Source of the DNA: Episyrphus balteatus
Lineage: Eukaryota; Arthropoda; Insecta; Diptera; Syrphidae
Direction of reading: 5' to 3'
Assembly: GCF_945859705.1 (NCBI RefSeq)
Contig: NC_079137.1
Span: forward strand, 62,094,552 to 62,158,551
Length of the DNA stretch: 64,000 nucleotides
Part shown: one piece after another, positions 47,141-59,225 of the stretch
Numbering within the stretch: the first letter of the stretch is position 1
Layout: every line of letters starts with the position of its first letter
Position numbers and translations under genes: made by a program
The notes under the pieces: generated by a model
Seen by the model: only the letters and a program-made list of their open reading frames with translations
Database searches by the model: none
Told to the model about the DNA's origin: nothing

Positions 47141-49189
47141 TGATTTTTTTTTTTTAAATAGGGTTGCTACATAGAGTTTCCTATTTAGGAAAATCTAATG
47201 AAATTATTCTCTTACATATTTAATTTCATCAAAATTATTATTTGTCTATACTAAAAAAAGCAGAGTTCTTTAAACTTTTAAAGCCTTTATATTTTACAAT
47301 ATGAGCTTTTCGATCCTTGTTCTTTTTAAGTCAATTAAATTTCATAATTTAAACCATATCTATTATCAAAATATTTAAATTAAAAATTCCAGAAGAAATT
47401 AGCAAAAACTTTGTCAATCCTTTTCCACATGATACTTAAAAATTCCATTTTAACAAGAACCCAAACAAGTTGTAATTTGCCACTTTGACATAACTTATGC
47501 AAGCTCATCATCCGTCTTCATCTTAATAAAAAAAACCCACTCCTCACACTCATAACCCACACATCCTTTACCTACCTACTCAACTCTATTAAATTGTTCT
47601 TCTTCTTCTTCTTAAAATTCCTGTTTAACTTCTCACATATCCTGATGAAATTCATGACACAAACTTATTGCATTTACTCATTTTGCGGTCTTATCCGATG
47701 AGATCAAATTTAGAGAGAAGAATAAGGATCCTTTACCGAAATTGCATTTTGTCAAAAGAGCTATGAAAATTCTTCCTCCTCTCCGACACATATCGCAACC
47801 GCTATAGAGTTTACTTATACGTTTCCATTTCTGGTAAAGGCTCCTAAGAAAACAAAACGTTTTTAACGTTGCATAGAGCAGAGGTACTCAACTCAAATGT
47901 CATTTAATATGCAAAGTTTGTGTTTCACTTGTGTATTTTCAGTATATTCACCGAAAATTCAACGCCAAAAGTTATTTCTTAACTCAGTTCAGCTTCTATA
48001 TGCTTTTTTGGTATAGGATCCTTGAAGTTTACTGTGTGTTGTAAGTCCTTTTTGGTTAAACCGGAAACTCAAGTACCAACATAACACAGAAACTATACTA
48101 TACCGCACTCTCAAAGCGACAAAACGAGCAACTTGACAGAACAACATCTCATCACCATGACTACGAAATATTTTTTGGGAATTGGCTTTTACACAAAAAG
48201 GACCTTCTATTCTCTGGATGTAGAGATGCAAGTTGTGTCATATTTTTGGGTGCAGCTTAAGTTAAACGGCATATCGTAAACATTAATGGTTGTTTTGCAA
48301 AATGTTCATGTTTTCTCTTCGTCATTATAGAATGGAATGGCAAATGTTATTTTCTGCCTCGTCCTTTTTGCATCCTTGTTTTCATCAGAGATTAGTGCGA
48401 AAATTTTCAATAAAATTATTTATGTACCATTTTTGCCGTTGGTTTTGCCAGGGTGCTTTGGTTGCTGCGGTTCAATTTAGTTAATACCTAAACGTGTAGC
48501 TCACTAATGGATGGCGCACAGGACTCCGACTCAGGACATAACATAATTTCGTTGGGAAAAGTATAGCCTAAGCCAAGCACGCACAACCGTACTCATAAAA
48601 TTTAATATTTCTACTTTTAAAGTTTAAAATTCCAATTTATTAGCCGGGCGCTAGGTTAAGTGTATATACAAGTAATATGCAGTCATTATTTTAAACGAAA
48701 AAGAGTCTTTGGGGGGCGGGAAACAGTCAATAAATTTATTTAACGAGAAATTTGCTTTAAAACGTTTATATTTCTTTAGCGACAAAAAAAAACGATAACT
48801 AGTTGAATGGGAAGGAATTTTGGGGGACAATTATTATGGGTAGAAGGGTCGCGAGTTAATGCCCTACTTAGGAGAGTTTTTCATGTTTTTAATGTAAGAA
48901 AAAAAAAGTTAAGAATTGTTTCGATTTGGATCGTAAATATTAAGAGAGTAAAATATGAATTTGGAATAATAATGAGAGTGAGTTTGTTTGCCCATTGAAA
49001 TTGAATGAAAGAGGGAAACAATTATTTATGTTGAAGAATTTTGCGATTTAGAAATCTACTTTTTGTATGTAGGTATATAGCGATAAATGTCTTAATCAAT
49101 CCAAGTTTCCATAAATTCCAACCCGAAACCAAACTACCCGAATAACCCTTTTCTCCCTATTCAGCCTAATTTCAGCATCTTCATCAGCT
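47141..49189. other. Single-copy region, no gene
   Basis: No coding sequence supported. Contains the tRNA-like head listed at 48494 and several AAAAAGGAC-type words (48040, 48198, 48362). Confidence 0.45.
48494..48545 (+). pseudogene. tRNA-like fragment (possible tRNA-derived SINE head)
   Basis: GTAGCTCACTAATGGATGGC followed by GCACAGGACTCCGACTCAGG resembles the D-arm (A-box) and anticodon arm of an arginine-type tRNA, with CCG at the anticodon position. A proper T-arm/B-box is not evident downstream (only TTTCGTTGGG), and no acceptor stem closes it. Could be a decayed tRNA-derived SINE or chance similarity. Confidence 0.25.
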
Positions 49190-50030
49190 TAACGTGAAAA
49201 AGATCATTTAAGAATAAAGTTTAAAGCGACCATTCTTTTTATGTGTCACTCGATGGATTTAAAAAAAAATTTCAAATGCCTTTGCAAGGGGTAACCTGTC
49301 TTTTTTTCGAAAATCTAAAAAAAAAAAAATAAAATCGTAGTTTTGTTTATCTTAGTGTAAAGACCTGTTTAATGTGAACTCATATCTGTAAACTAAAACT
49401 TGCATCAAAACTTTGGTCAAAAGATATTGGCTTCCGAACGAATGAAATAAAATATGTTTGGTTGGAAATATCTCAGGAACCAGACTTCCAAGAAGCTTTT
49501 GGTTTTCAGTTATGAAGAGAGCTTAAAGAGACCTTTTCTTTGATGCCTCACCCGATGGACTTGGCGAAAATTTTTAAAAAAGTATTATTTTTTTTGCAAG
49601 GGTACCCCTTGGATTTTTTTCGAAAATGAAAAAAAAAAAAAAATTTAAATTTTGTACCGAAAGTATAGCCCTGTTGATTATAAACTCATTTATAAGCTCA
49701 TTTCAGAACTTTGATAAAATAATGTCGGTTTTGGAATGTAAAAAAAAAGAAAAAAAAAAACGTTTGGGAGGAATTAGGTATCTCAGGAACCAGATCTCCG
49801 AAAACCTTTTTTTTTCAGTTATGAATAGAGCTTTCTTGTAATGCCTCATTCCATGCAATTGGAGCAAATTATTGAAAATGCATATTTTTTTCGCAAGGGG
49901 TACTTTTTGTCTTTTTTTCGAAAATTTGAAAAAAAAAAAATTTGAATTTTTTCTTAATATGTACATAGGCCTGTTCACTGTGATCTCATATAAGACCAGT
50001 GCCAATAATTTTTGAAAAAAAAAAAAAAAA
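49190..50030 (+). repeat. Three tandem ~310-bp units
   Basis: TATCTCAGGAACCAGA recurs 310 bp apart (49469, 49779). A GCAAGGG/GCAAGGGG word recurs near 49284, 49596 and 49893. Each unit also has a TTTTTTTCGAAAAT tract followed by an A-run, a CCTGTT(T/G)A-like word and TCAGTTATGAA(G/T)AGAGCT. The units are diverged, so this is an old satellite-like triplication. Open frames at 49626-50044 are by-products. Confidence 0.8.
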
Positions 50031-52202
50031 ATATTAGCATTCATAAGAGAAGATGGAAAATTTAGAATAAATCATATATTTGAAAGGGGAAGATAAATTG
50101 CCAACAAACAAATGGGGGCGAAAAAGTGGGTTGTGTGTCAAAAATCGTAATGAATTCTGTCAAAAGTAGACCTCCTATCGAAAAAAGTTGTAGATTATAA
50201 AAAGATCTAAGAATTTTTACTCAAACCATTTTTTTATATAAGCTCAAAAATTTTTTGGTTTTTTATTTTTATATAAGTACCTATTACAAAAATTGTTTGA
50301 TTAAAAAAAAAGTTTAAATGTTGTTTTAGCTAAATAATAATTTTTGGATTTTTGAGGAATTTAGTTAGAAAAAAATAGTTTATTTTTCATCAAAAAAGTT
50401 ATCGAAAAAAATTATGATTTTTGAAAAGCTTGAATTGCCGTTGTTAACATTAACATGTTTTTAAGACTTGTAGAACAACAACGCTTTTATTTCAAAATAT
50501 ATTGAGAAAAAAAAAAAAAAACGATTTTTAAGATCGATTTTTCCGTAAATGACAGTTACACTTTTCTAATGAAATTAAATCTAGCATTAGAATGGCTCTA
50601 AGTGCCAAATTTTTAAGGTATCGAGTTTTGAACTTCCAAAAACACTATTTTTATCACTTTCCTAGGAAAGTAATACTTGAAGCACCTGCACTTTTATAAA
50701 CTTTTTGTTCAATAACTAATTCAATTGAACCTTAAAGTATCAGGTCTCATAAAAAAAAATTTCGTCAAACTTTCAAACTTATTCGTGCATTGAAAAAAAT
50801 ACTAGTTCATAAATTTACATTGACAATTTATGCGAAGCAAAAATCATCATCATCAAAATAAGAAAAAGTAAAAAAAAAAAATCCAAAACATAAATATTGT
50901 AGAACTCCACAGAGACGACGAAACCATCCCATCCACACAGACTTATAAAAAAGTAACAGAAAAAAAAACTAAAATGAGATGATTGTCAGTGGAACGGAAG
51001 ATTTATGAGCTGAATCTGAAATAACCCTTCATGCCCATATGGACCATTGCCGGTTACACTTTGCCATCATCGTGCAACAAGAACCCCCAAGTCAACGTTA
51101 CAACACCCCAACTCACTTCTTAACAGTAGTTGAGCTCATAATTGAAATGAGCTATATGATATAGAAATAGAAAAAGGAGAAGAAAAATGGCAAAAAAATT
51201 GTAGAATTTTTTTGCATAATCATTTTGTTGCTTACAATTTTCCATTAGAGTTGTATTTGCTGGCTGGTATAAACAGTAAACACCCTGCAGACACAAAAGG
51301 ACTCGTCCTTCTCAGCTACTTGCTCAAAACTCAGATATTCAGTGGGAGTAAGGATGGCCACCGAATGACGTTATTTTATACTCTTTTTGGTTGTTGATGC
51401 TTTACGAATCGTTCCGCATAATATTCTCATTAATCATAAACAAAGTTATCATGCGAAAGTCAAACAATGAATGGGCGAGACGTTGTTGAATTGAAAAAAA
51501 AAAAAAAAAATCCCAAACCTCAACACCAGCATCGAGACCGACCATCCGAGATGAACTTCACTATCTAACTTCCAAAATACCAAAAAACTGGTATAGGTTA
51601 CAAACGGGTATTACTTTATACTATTTTTCTATGAGTTGTGTTGAGAGAGAGAAAAAAACCCTTTCTTCGGTCTGTGGTGGAGATAGATTTTTAATTTGTA
51701 TCCTTTTTTACAAATTCTAAGGGATGAGAATGACAGAGCTGAGGTCTGCTCCTGGCATTATGCATTCGCAAGGAATTAGATAATTTTAAGTGACCATGAA
51801 ATATCTGCAATGGTCAGGCCGACACCGGGTTGATGATTTTTACTCTCTCTCAGTGTATACTTAAACAAATATACAAGAATCCTAGTTAATGGGCTCTTCT
51901 TGTCCCTAATGTAGCATAGACAAATGGTAATTATAAATTCTTGGTGTTTGCTTTAATTTGAGTGATGCTGATGAATCTCTGTTTTTGAAAGATAGGGAGG
52001 GCATCAGATTTTAGTGTCAGGAAAAATTTGTTTGTTTAGAAAACCGTTACCATATTCCATTGGTCTGACTATGAGTTCAATATTCTTGAGCTTTAGGAAA
52101 TTAGATATATATTGGTCAAAAATAGCTTTCTACGGGACATAGCTCAACAATTTAAGTGTTTTTAAAAATCGTACACAATTTTAGATTCATTGCAAAAAAA
52201 AA
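50031..52202. other. Single-copy region, no gene
   Basis: A/T-run-rich sequence to about 50900, then more complex sequence. The 61-codon frame at 51212-51397 shows no domain. No repeats recognised. Confidence 0.45.
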
Positions 52203-53025
52203 TGTTCGACTGAGTCACACATACTTTCTCTTATGATAAAAGTTGCTTCGATTATTTCGAAATTAAGAAAAATAAATTTAAAAAATAATATAAAATTCGT
52301 TTTGAAGTAAAAAACATCTCCTTAAATGGTTTTGAGTTCAAAACAAAGTATGCAATTGCATAAAAAATAATTTTTAGAAATTTTTTTTTAAATCGTTAGA
52401 TTTGTTTTTTTTTTTTCTTTTAGAAACAGTAATTTTCGTTTGCAATTTTTCAAAAAAATTTCATAAAAAAATTTGGTATGCTATTTAAAATAAAATATTA
52501 ACTGACAAATAAAATCAAAATTTCAATGAAATTCATTCATTTGTTTTCAAAAATTGTTTTTTTTTTCAAAAAAAAAAAAACGTTTCGAAACTTTTTTCAA
52601 AAATCCGAACATATTTCTTTTGAAAAATTTTTAATTTAAACTGGATACCTCGTTAATGAGGAAGTCAGAAATCAAGAAAACGGTCCTATGGCAAGTACCG
52701 TTAATAACGGTTTAAAAAATATTTATTTTTTTTTTTTTATTTTAGAAGAACGATCTTACCTGTATGTTTTATTTAAATCAAAATCGTTAGATCCGTTTTA
52801 GAAAAAAACAGCTTTTTTAAATTTTGGCAAGTAAGAATTACCAAAAACTCTTAATTACGAAGTTTGAAGTGAATCACTTCAGTGCATTAGGCTGCAGCTA
52901 AAGATAAAGACAGGCAGAGGCACAGACAGAATTGCAGGACCTACTTTTTTTGAATTTTCATAATCATAATGAATGTCATGTCTGATTGTTATCTCGAGTA
53001 CCTCTATATACCAAGTATATCAAAA
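52203..53025 (-). mobile_element. Helentron-like element (HINE copy E1, degraded)
   Basis: On the reverse strand the 3' end is diverged: TTCGACTGAGTCACACATAC then TTTCTCTTATG at 52205-52235. CCGTTAATAACGGTT (52698), GGCTGCAGCTAAAG (52890) and GCAGGACCTACTTTTTTT mark the body. The microsatellite is reduced to a few broken ACAG units. The 5' end near 53021 is recognisable but changed. An older copy than A, D or H. Confidence 0.65.
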
Positions 53026-53029
53026 GTAA

Positions 53030-53570
53030 AAAATAAAATCGTTTATATTATTTATTAATACCCTTTCAAATGCTCTTTTACAGAACACCAAGTATGTCAT
53101 TTTAATTCTTGTATTAAAAATAAATTATTTAAAAAACAAAATTGAAAATCGTTAGAGCCGTTGTTTTTTTTTAAATAATTTTTTCCTAGGTAGGTATAAA
53201 AATTTCCAAAATTAACAAAAATATTATTCAACACAAAAAAAACAAAATTTCGATAAAATTCATCAAATTGTTTTCAAAAGATTGATTTTTCAAAAAATTT
53301 TTTTAGATATTTTAAAAAAAATCTAAAATGGATTCGAGTTAGAGGGAAATTCGAGTTAGAGGGAGTCGACTTTATTACGGCTTTTTCGTTGAAATCGAAT
53401 TTTTCGTGTACGAGATATTCAGAAACCAAAAAAAATTCTATACCAGGAACCGTTAATAACAGTTAAAAAATATTTTTTTTTATTTAAAAAGTTTGGTATT
53501 ATTAGTAACACTACACTTGAAAATTTTAATCAACTTTAATTTAATTAATAATAATTTTAATAGGTGCAAC
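53030..53570 (-). mobile_element. HINE copy E2, partial
   Basis: Matches the 3'-half body of copies D and H: CCAAGTATGTCATTTTAATT, AAAATCGTTAGAGCCGTTG, GAGATATTCAGAAACC, and GGAACCGTTAATAACAG at 53449. Both termini are missing. Within it, ATTCGAGTTAGAGGGA is duplicated side by side at 53333-53365. Confidence 0.6.
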
Positions 53571-55818
53571 CTCCCTTATTGGGGTTTTCAGATAGGTGCG
53601 AAATTTCCTATATGAAAACTTTCTATGTATTCAAGATATCTTTCGGATTTAAACAAAAAAAAAGTTCAAACATTTTCAGACAACCATTTTTATAACGTTG
53701 AAGTTTTAAATATTGTTAATAAATTTAAGAATGTCAAGGTACAATTTTCTCTTTCAAAACACGGTCTTTTTATTAGCATAAAATCATAAAAACTTACAAC
53801 ACCTCCTACACCTTACACAAACAAATAATTTTATTAAAATAAAACGTCTTAAAAGCAAGTACCTTCTTATGCTAACGAACCGTAAATAGTGTTGTGTAAT
53901 TAAAAACAGCACTTAGCGCAACTTTAATGGCTTCATGTAAGCAACTTGTGTGCTTATCGCATGTAAATCAATAAATTATCCTTTTTCCTTCCTTTACATC
54001 TTAATCTAAATGCATGCTCCCAAGCATGCTTTAATGGAATGTTTGAAACTCAGTGATATAGCATCAGATCGCGACAGGTTTGTCGCATTAAAAAATTCCC
54101 ATTCCTGTTGAAAAAGCGACACCAACAGCGACTTCCTTAAAGAACCGTAACGAGCTATTGTCATTACATACTGAAAAAGGATATGTTAAGTAGGTTCAAA
54201 AGTTGGCTCGTATATTTGCATGTGTTTATAGATATAATGCGAGGGTGGCCAGGGACGGAGTTGTCAAAAAGAGTCTTTAAACTTTGCTGAACCGAATTAA
54301 GAACGCAAATGTCCATTACAACGACGAAGAAGCAAAAAGAACTTTTAAGAAAAATATAGAAAAAGGCCTACATCACCAAAATTAAATTACCTCGATCATA
54401 AAAACAAATCCGTCCCTTGCAACACTCAACTCTCAGACCTTTTTCTTCACACACTGCTAACCAGAGTTCCAGACGTATAAAAACCCACATCCACTTTGTT
54501 CAATTTAATTTGCTTTACATATGCATGCATATTAAAACAAAGTGTTAATGGTTTTATTACTGTGAAAGGATCATATTCCAAAATAGGCATAGACACATCA
54601 ACGCCACTGCCGCCGCCGCCATCGCCAGCCAGAGCGACAAGTGTGCCATCATCCAAGTGCCAACCAACCAAGCCCAAAAACCTAACCAAGTATAATTTAT
54701 AGCCTTTTCCTCATCTTTGAGATATTATCTTATCCCCAAATTAAAAGGGCTGCTTTTGATAGAGTGAATGCCAGATAGTTTCCGAATGAAAGGAATATTA
54801 TAGACACCGACCTGAAATCGACCCAAGTCTTAAAAGGATATGTGGAAAATGACAACAATGATGATGAGAGTCTTCTTGATTTACACATGACTCAGGACTA
54901 TTTAGAAAAGAACTTTTTGTATTGAATTTCCACTTGGACGCCTCCCCCTATTTTTTGAAAATATATATATTTTTGAAGAATATTTTCAATTTTTCAAAAA
55001 ATAAAGAAGAATGGAACAAAATATCCTTAACATGAAAAATGTGAAAGGACAAGTGAAATCTTCGATGCAATTAATTATAGGCGACAATATAAATTACCCG
55101 CACTACCCTTTTTCTAAAGGATACATCATGTTTGTATGAATTAGGTGATATGGTGGCATTGTTACAAAATTGGGGAATGTGCGCATTACTAATGGATTTA
55201 CAACCGAAAAGGACTTACATGTCGTTCATATTAAGTTTGTATGTTTGAACGCATATATAAAATGCCATTTGAGGTTATTGTTAATTTGATTTGAGACAAA
55301 CATAATTGATGATCGAATGGAAAAAGTTAAGTAAGCAACGAATTTTTGGTTTTTGCGTAACGAAAAAGGACTTTTATATAATGATGGGGAGTTTTAATTG
55401 TATATTCTTGATGTATATTTTTTGTCACATTAATGCAATCTGTAACTAATCCAAAATCATTAAAATGTGAACATGTGTGTAACGGATTAACTTCATGACC
55501 ATAAATGGCATGGTTGGGTCAGGAAAGTTTTCATATTTTTCAAGATTTTTAGGAAGTCATAGTTTTTACATTTTGGAGTCTCCAAAATTTTTTTTAATTT
55601 TTTATATACATAGGTAATGAACAAATGAATGAGGTTTTTAACTAGAATTCGATTTTTTAAGCCACTTTAAAGTGTAAATTTTCGTGAAAAAAATTGGTTT
55701 CTTTCTTTGTTTTTTTTTTTTTTTTATTTAAAAAAATTAGTTCAACAATAATCATGGAAGAAATAAAGATTTGAAAATAATACAAATTGTAATATTTAGA
55801 AAATATTATAAAATAAAA
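53571..55818. other. Single-copy region, no gene
   Basis: Positions 54598-54670 are a local GC-rich patch with CCG triplets that opens frames on both strands (80 codons reverse, 68 forward). Neither shows a domain, and neither has splice or promoter context I trust. AAAAAGGA(C/T) words occur at 54175, 54828, 55206 and 55365. Confidence 0.45.
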
Positions 55819-56059
55819 TGCACGACTTGCTATCTTGACAAAAATTGTTTTATATATCTAAAAATTTATTAAACAAATCCATTAAATTTAATTTTATAAG
55901 AAATTCAATAAAAACTTAAAAAAACAAAATCAAATTTGCTAACACATCTTTTTAAATGGGTTTGACATTCAAATGAACTATTATATTCCATTAGACAGAA
56001 AAAATTAAAATCGGTAGAGTTTTTAAAAACTGATTTTTTTTTAACTACATTTTTTTTTT

Positions 56060-56402
56060 TGCTTCATACAAATAAAACAAACCTTAGTTGGAATAATATC
56101 ACCACATGTATAGCTACTAAACAGATCTGGTCAATACTGGAACTGAAGCGCTCTGATTGTTTAATATCTTTAAGCAGATCACAAATCAGCTCCGTAATAG
56201 GTGTCATAACAGGACACTGTATAATAGGCAAGCACGCAAAACGCCTCGGAATCTATTCCAATGATTTCTGCAGAAGCTGCATGGATGAGGAGGAGGTGGA
56301 ATCGATTCCACACCATCTCTGTGAATGTCCTGCGTTATCTGAAAGACGTAGACTCCACTAGCTTTATTATAGAAGCTCCAAATGGTTCAACGAATAGTAA
56401 GA
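56060..56402 (+). pseudogene. I-type non-LTR retrotransposon, C-terminal RNase H-region fragment (broken)
   Basis: The frame ending at 56361 reads SRSQISSVIGVITGHCIIG, then a C-x2-C (CRSC), an acidic EEEVE run and HHLCECPAL. This pattern is typical of the region after the RNase H domain at the end of ORF2 in I-clade/Jockey-group elements. Only about the last 100 residues remain; the reverse transcriptase and endonuclease are absent, as in a 5'-truncated insertion. After the CPAL motif the frame stops. A terminal SSKWFNE-stop is still visible in another frame at about 56379-56402, so a frameshift and internal deletion broke the gene. The enzyme would have helped copy its own RNA into DNA; this copy cannot. 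Confidence 0.8.
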
Positions 56403-56513
56403 GAAAAATCTCAAAGATTCATTGTGGTATCACAATGGACCAATCGTGGTCTAAGTGTATTAGCTCTTCTGCTAAAAGCCACGTTAACCTTACCTAACCT
56501 AACCTAACCTAAC
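56403..56513 (+). mobile_element. 3' untranslated region and (CCTAA)n tail of the non-LTR fragment
   Basis: The untranslated region includes GGTATCACAATGGACC, a stretch often seen near the 3' ends of such elements in flies (from memory). It ends in about five TAACC units (56485-56513), one with a change. The repeat equals the complement of the insect telomere unit TTAGG but here acts as the retroelement tail. Confidence 0.75.
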
Positions 56514-56786
56514 ATATTTTTATGTAGGAACTATTTAAAAATTTAAAAAAAATTTAAAAATTGGTATGCATAAAACAAATTTTTTTTTAAATAAAACATT
56601 GAAGTCACTGTTGTTGTATCTTGTATGAAAAATGTTATATCATTTATAATGACGTCAAAGATAAAAAAAGGTTCTATAACAGGTGCCGCTAATAATCACG
56701 GTGTTACAAAAATGAGGTTTTAAAATATACACGGGCGGAAATACAACCAAAATCTGGAATTAGGGGCAAAAAACTATATGTTTGTA

Positions 56787-58172
56787 CAATGCCGTCTTTA
56801 CCATAAGGGCACACGGGGCCCGTGCCCAGGGCCCCCATTCTCAGGGGGGCCCCGAAGGAACGAATATTATATTCTCAAAACATTTTTGTCGGTCAGACCA
56901 TCTACCAAAAAATTTTTGTTTTTATATGGCAACCAAACAATCAAATACATTTTTTTCTACACCTATACGGAAAATAAATGTTTTCAAAAAGAAAACAAAC
57001 TATGTGGCGTTGTAGATATGCAGACAAAATTTTAAATCCAAACCACCAAACCCAAATTCAATTTTCAAAAAAAAAAAATAAGACAATAATATTTTCAAAA
57101 AACAAGAAAAATACCTTTTTTCCACTGTAGGTAAAGATTATTTATTATTTATTAATAAAAACAACGAATTCTCTTCCATTATCGTTTTCCTTAAATAATA
57201 ATTTCGTTTGAAGTTTACAAAACTGTCAAATTTGTAGTGCGTGTTAAAATCAGTGTAAAAATATGAGTAGATTCGTATTAAAAGACGAAAAAGAATCAAT
57301 TCGTCGGCAAAAAACATCAATACTTTTTCCGTTGGAAAACGTTTGAGAAAAAACTATTGCCGGCTCGACGGTACATCAATGTTTTGGTTCAATGGAAAAC
57401 GCCATGGTACAATGGTTTTAATTTGAATTGCGAATTGCTCTCGTATTTTAAGATTGACACATTAAATTCATTAAATAACTTTTAAAAAATTGTTTTTCAA
57501 AAAAAAAAAATTAATTTTTTTGTTTAATCCAAAATAATTTTTTTTTTAAGTTTTCTTAGTTTTAATATCAGTATAAACCTTTTTATGTAAAAAATTTCAT
57601 TAAAATCGGTTGTGTCGTTTTCATTAAGAAATCGGTTCTATGGCAAGTAGGTACCGTTAATAACGGTCCTAAAAATATTTTTCTTCTTTCAAAAGTGCGG
57701 TCTTATTTGCAGCAAAACATATTTTTTTTTTTTTTTCAAAGCAAAATCGTTACCCGTTTTTGAGAAATTTGCAATATCTCGAAAACTTTATATTGGAGAT
57801 ATCCGTTGAAAAAGAGACATTAAAATAAAAAGGCAAAAAATAAAAAAAACGGCTCTTGAAAATTATGTAGAAATCGTCTATACCGAGTTTTTAGCGAATC
57901 TATCAATCCGTTTGAGCTCTTTTTTCCAATTCTTCAAACTGAAACTTATAACGGATACAGGGTACAATTATTGGCAGTTGCAACGATTGATGTCTCGATG
58001 CACGTATTATTGGCACCCAATTTACTTTATATGAAACGATATAATATTATTGGCACCCCTTTTTTAACAATAACCATTGCCTTTAAGCCAACCATTGTAC
58101 TTATTTTACTTTCCAAAAGGGCCCCCAATTCTTGTGTGCCCAAGGGCCCCAGGATAGTTAAAGACGGCCCTG
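56787..58172. mobile_element. hAT-like non-autonomous element, 1.39 kb, exact 8-bp target duplication
   Basis: TGTTTGTA stands exactly at 56779-56786 and 58173-58180. Termini CAATGCCGTCTTTA on the left and, reversed, CAGGGCCGTCTTTA on the right are inverted repeats followed by GC-rich GGGCACACGGGGCCC-type sequence on both sides. The 8-bp duplication and termini fit hAT. The two ~80-codon frames at each end come from the GC-rich termini, and no transposase is present. The interior holds a partial HINE. Confidence 0.85.
57440..57960 (-). mobile_element. HINE copy G, partial, inside the hAT element
   Basis: GGTACCGTTAATAACGGTCC at 57650-57669, AAATCGGTTCTATGGCAAG just before it and AAAATCGTTACCCGTTTTTG follow the order of copies D and H. 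AATCCGTTTGAGCTC (57905) corresponds to the region near the GCTGCAGC block. Both termini and the GTCT array are missing. Either a HINE inserted before decay, or the sequence was captured by the hAT element. Confidence 0.5.
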
Positions 58173-58179
58173 TGTTTGT

Positions 58180-58286
58180 ATGTCTTCTAGTTTTTGAGAA
58201 AATTGAAAAATAATAACAAAAAATATTTTGAAAAAAGAAAAATCTGATAAAATAATTTTTCAATTTTCTCAAAAACTAGAAGACAT
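58180..58286. repeat. Perfect 32-bp inverted repeat
   Basis: 58180-58211 (beginning ATGTCTTCTAGTTTTTGAG) is the exact complement of 58255-58286, with a 43-base loop. Two exact copies of TTTTTGAGAAAATTG-type sequence face each other. It is the inner part of the larger inverted-repeat element. Confidence 0.9.
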
Positions 58287-59225
58287 AGAAACATATAGTT
58301 TTCACTGTTTGATAAGGAATCAATTAAGGCAGTTTTATGTGTGAGTAATTTTTTTTTATTAAAATTTACAGTCTGGACAAAAATAGTATAAAATGAGTTT
58401 TTAAACATTTTTTTTCCCCTATTTTTAACTTTGAAATCGATTATTTCAAAAAACTATTAGTTATAATATATTGATTTAAAAATTAAATGTACAATTTTGC
58501 CTTTCGGAAATGGTATCATTTATTACTGTAAGTGTTGCCGTTGTTTTTCAATAATTTTTTTTTATTTTGATAATTTTTTTTTAGAAAACTGCCCCTCCCA
58601 CCTTAACGGGGGGAGATAGACTCCCCTCCCAAAGAAAAAAACGTTTGTATTGAGCTCCTCTACAAAAACCTGTTATCAAATCCTGGCGCCCAAATTATCC
58701 TACTACGTGCCAAAACAACATTTTTGTTATATACCTAAAAGTTCGAATTTCTGTATCTGGGTTGAAATCGAAAATTTTTTTTTTCTAAGCCAATTTTAAA
58801 CTGATTTTCATAAAAAATACCTCGTTTGATTTGGAAATAAATATTATTTTAGAATATATTTTTAAAACAGCATGCTGTTGTGAAAATATATATTTTAATT
58901 TGATGTGGAAGTTGGATAAATGACGATAAAAATGGAATTTTTGAACTTTGACAGCTTATAAATTTTAGGTAGTTTAACTGAGTTACATGTTTTATACATT
59001 GTTGAAAAGGATTATTTATCTCCTATTAGAAACTGTAAACAAATCGAAAATGGGTAAAAATTTGACGAAGCTAGATTTTTTTCAATGGGTGAAGGTCAAA
59101 TAAACCGTTTTTTGCCCCTAACTCCAGATTTTGGGGGTGTAAGGGACTTTTAAATACCGTTTCGTAATCAGTGCGACTAGCTCTACAAAATGTGTTAGGT
59201 CTCCGCCCACGTATTTTTTGAGTGT

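Larger units (their letters stand above)
55819..56715 (-). mobile_element. HINE copy F, left portion
   Basis: The reverse strand shows a shortened 3' end (TGCACGACTTGCTATCTTG, 55819), AAAATCGGTAGAGTTTTTAA, TTGGTATGCATAAAAC and AACAGGTGCCGCTAATAATC (56673). It is split by a non-LTR fragment at about 56060-56513. Similar sequence resumes at about 59225, beyond the inverted-repeat element that interrupts it. Confidence 0.5.
56716..59225. mobile_element. Inverted-repeat element interrupted by a hAT element
   Basis: Left arm AAAATCTGGAATTAGGGGC (56750) pairs with GCCCCTAACTCCAGATTTT (59106). An inner arm at 56768-56786 plus 58181-58211 pairs with 58255-58305 once the hAT insertion is removed. Outer words ACACGGGCGGA (56730) and TCCGCCCACGT (59202) also pair. 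The interior at about 58500-58760 is a diverged, reversed relative of the unpaired interior of the 37.4-38.9 kb foldback (GGGAGGGGAGTCTATC on the reverse strand). Confidence 0.5.

Noticed and set aside
54598..54702. Proline-rich exon in the GC-rich patch
   Set aside because: A short CCG triplet run opens frames on both strands; no splice sites or start context support an exon.
56485..56513. Interstitial telomere (TTAGG) remnant
   Set aside because: It directly follows the 3' end of a retroelement fragment and is best read as that element's tail.
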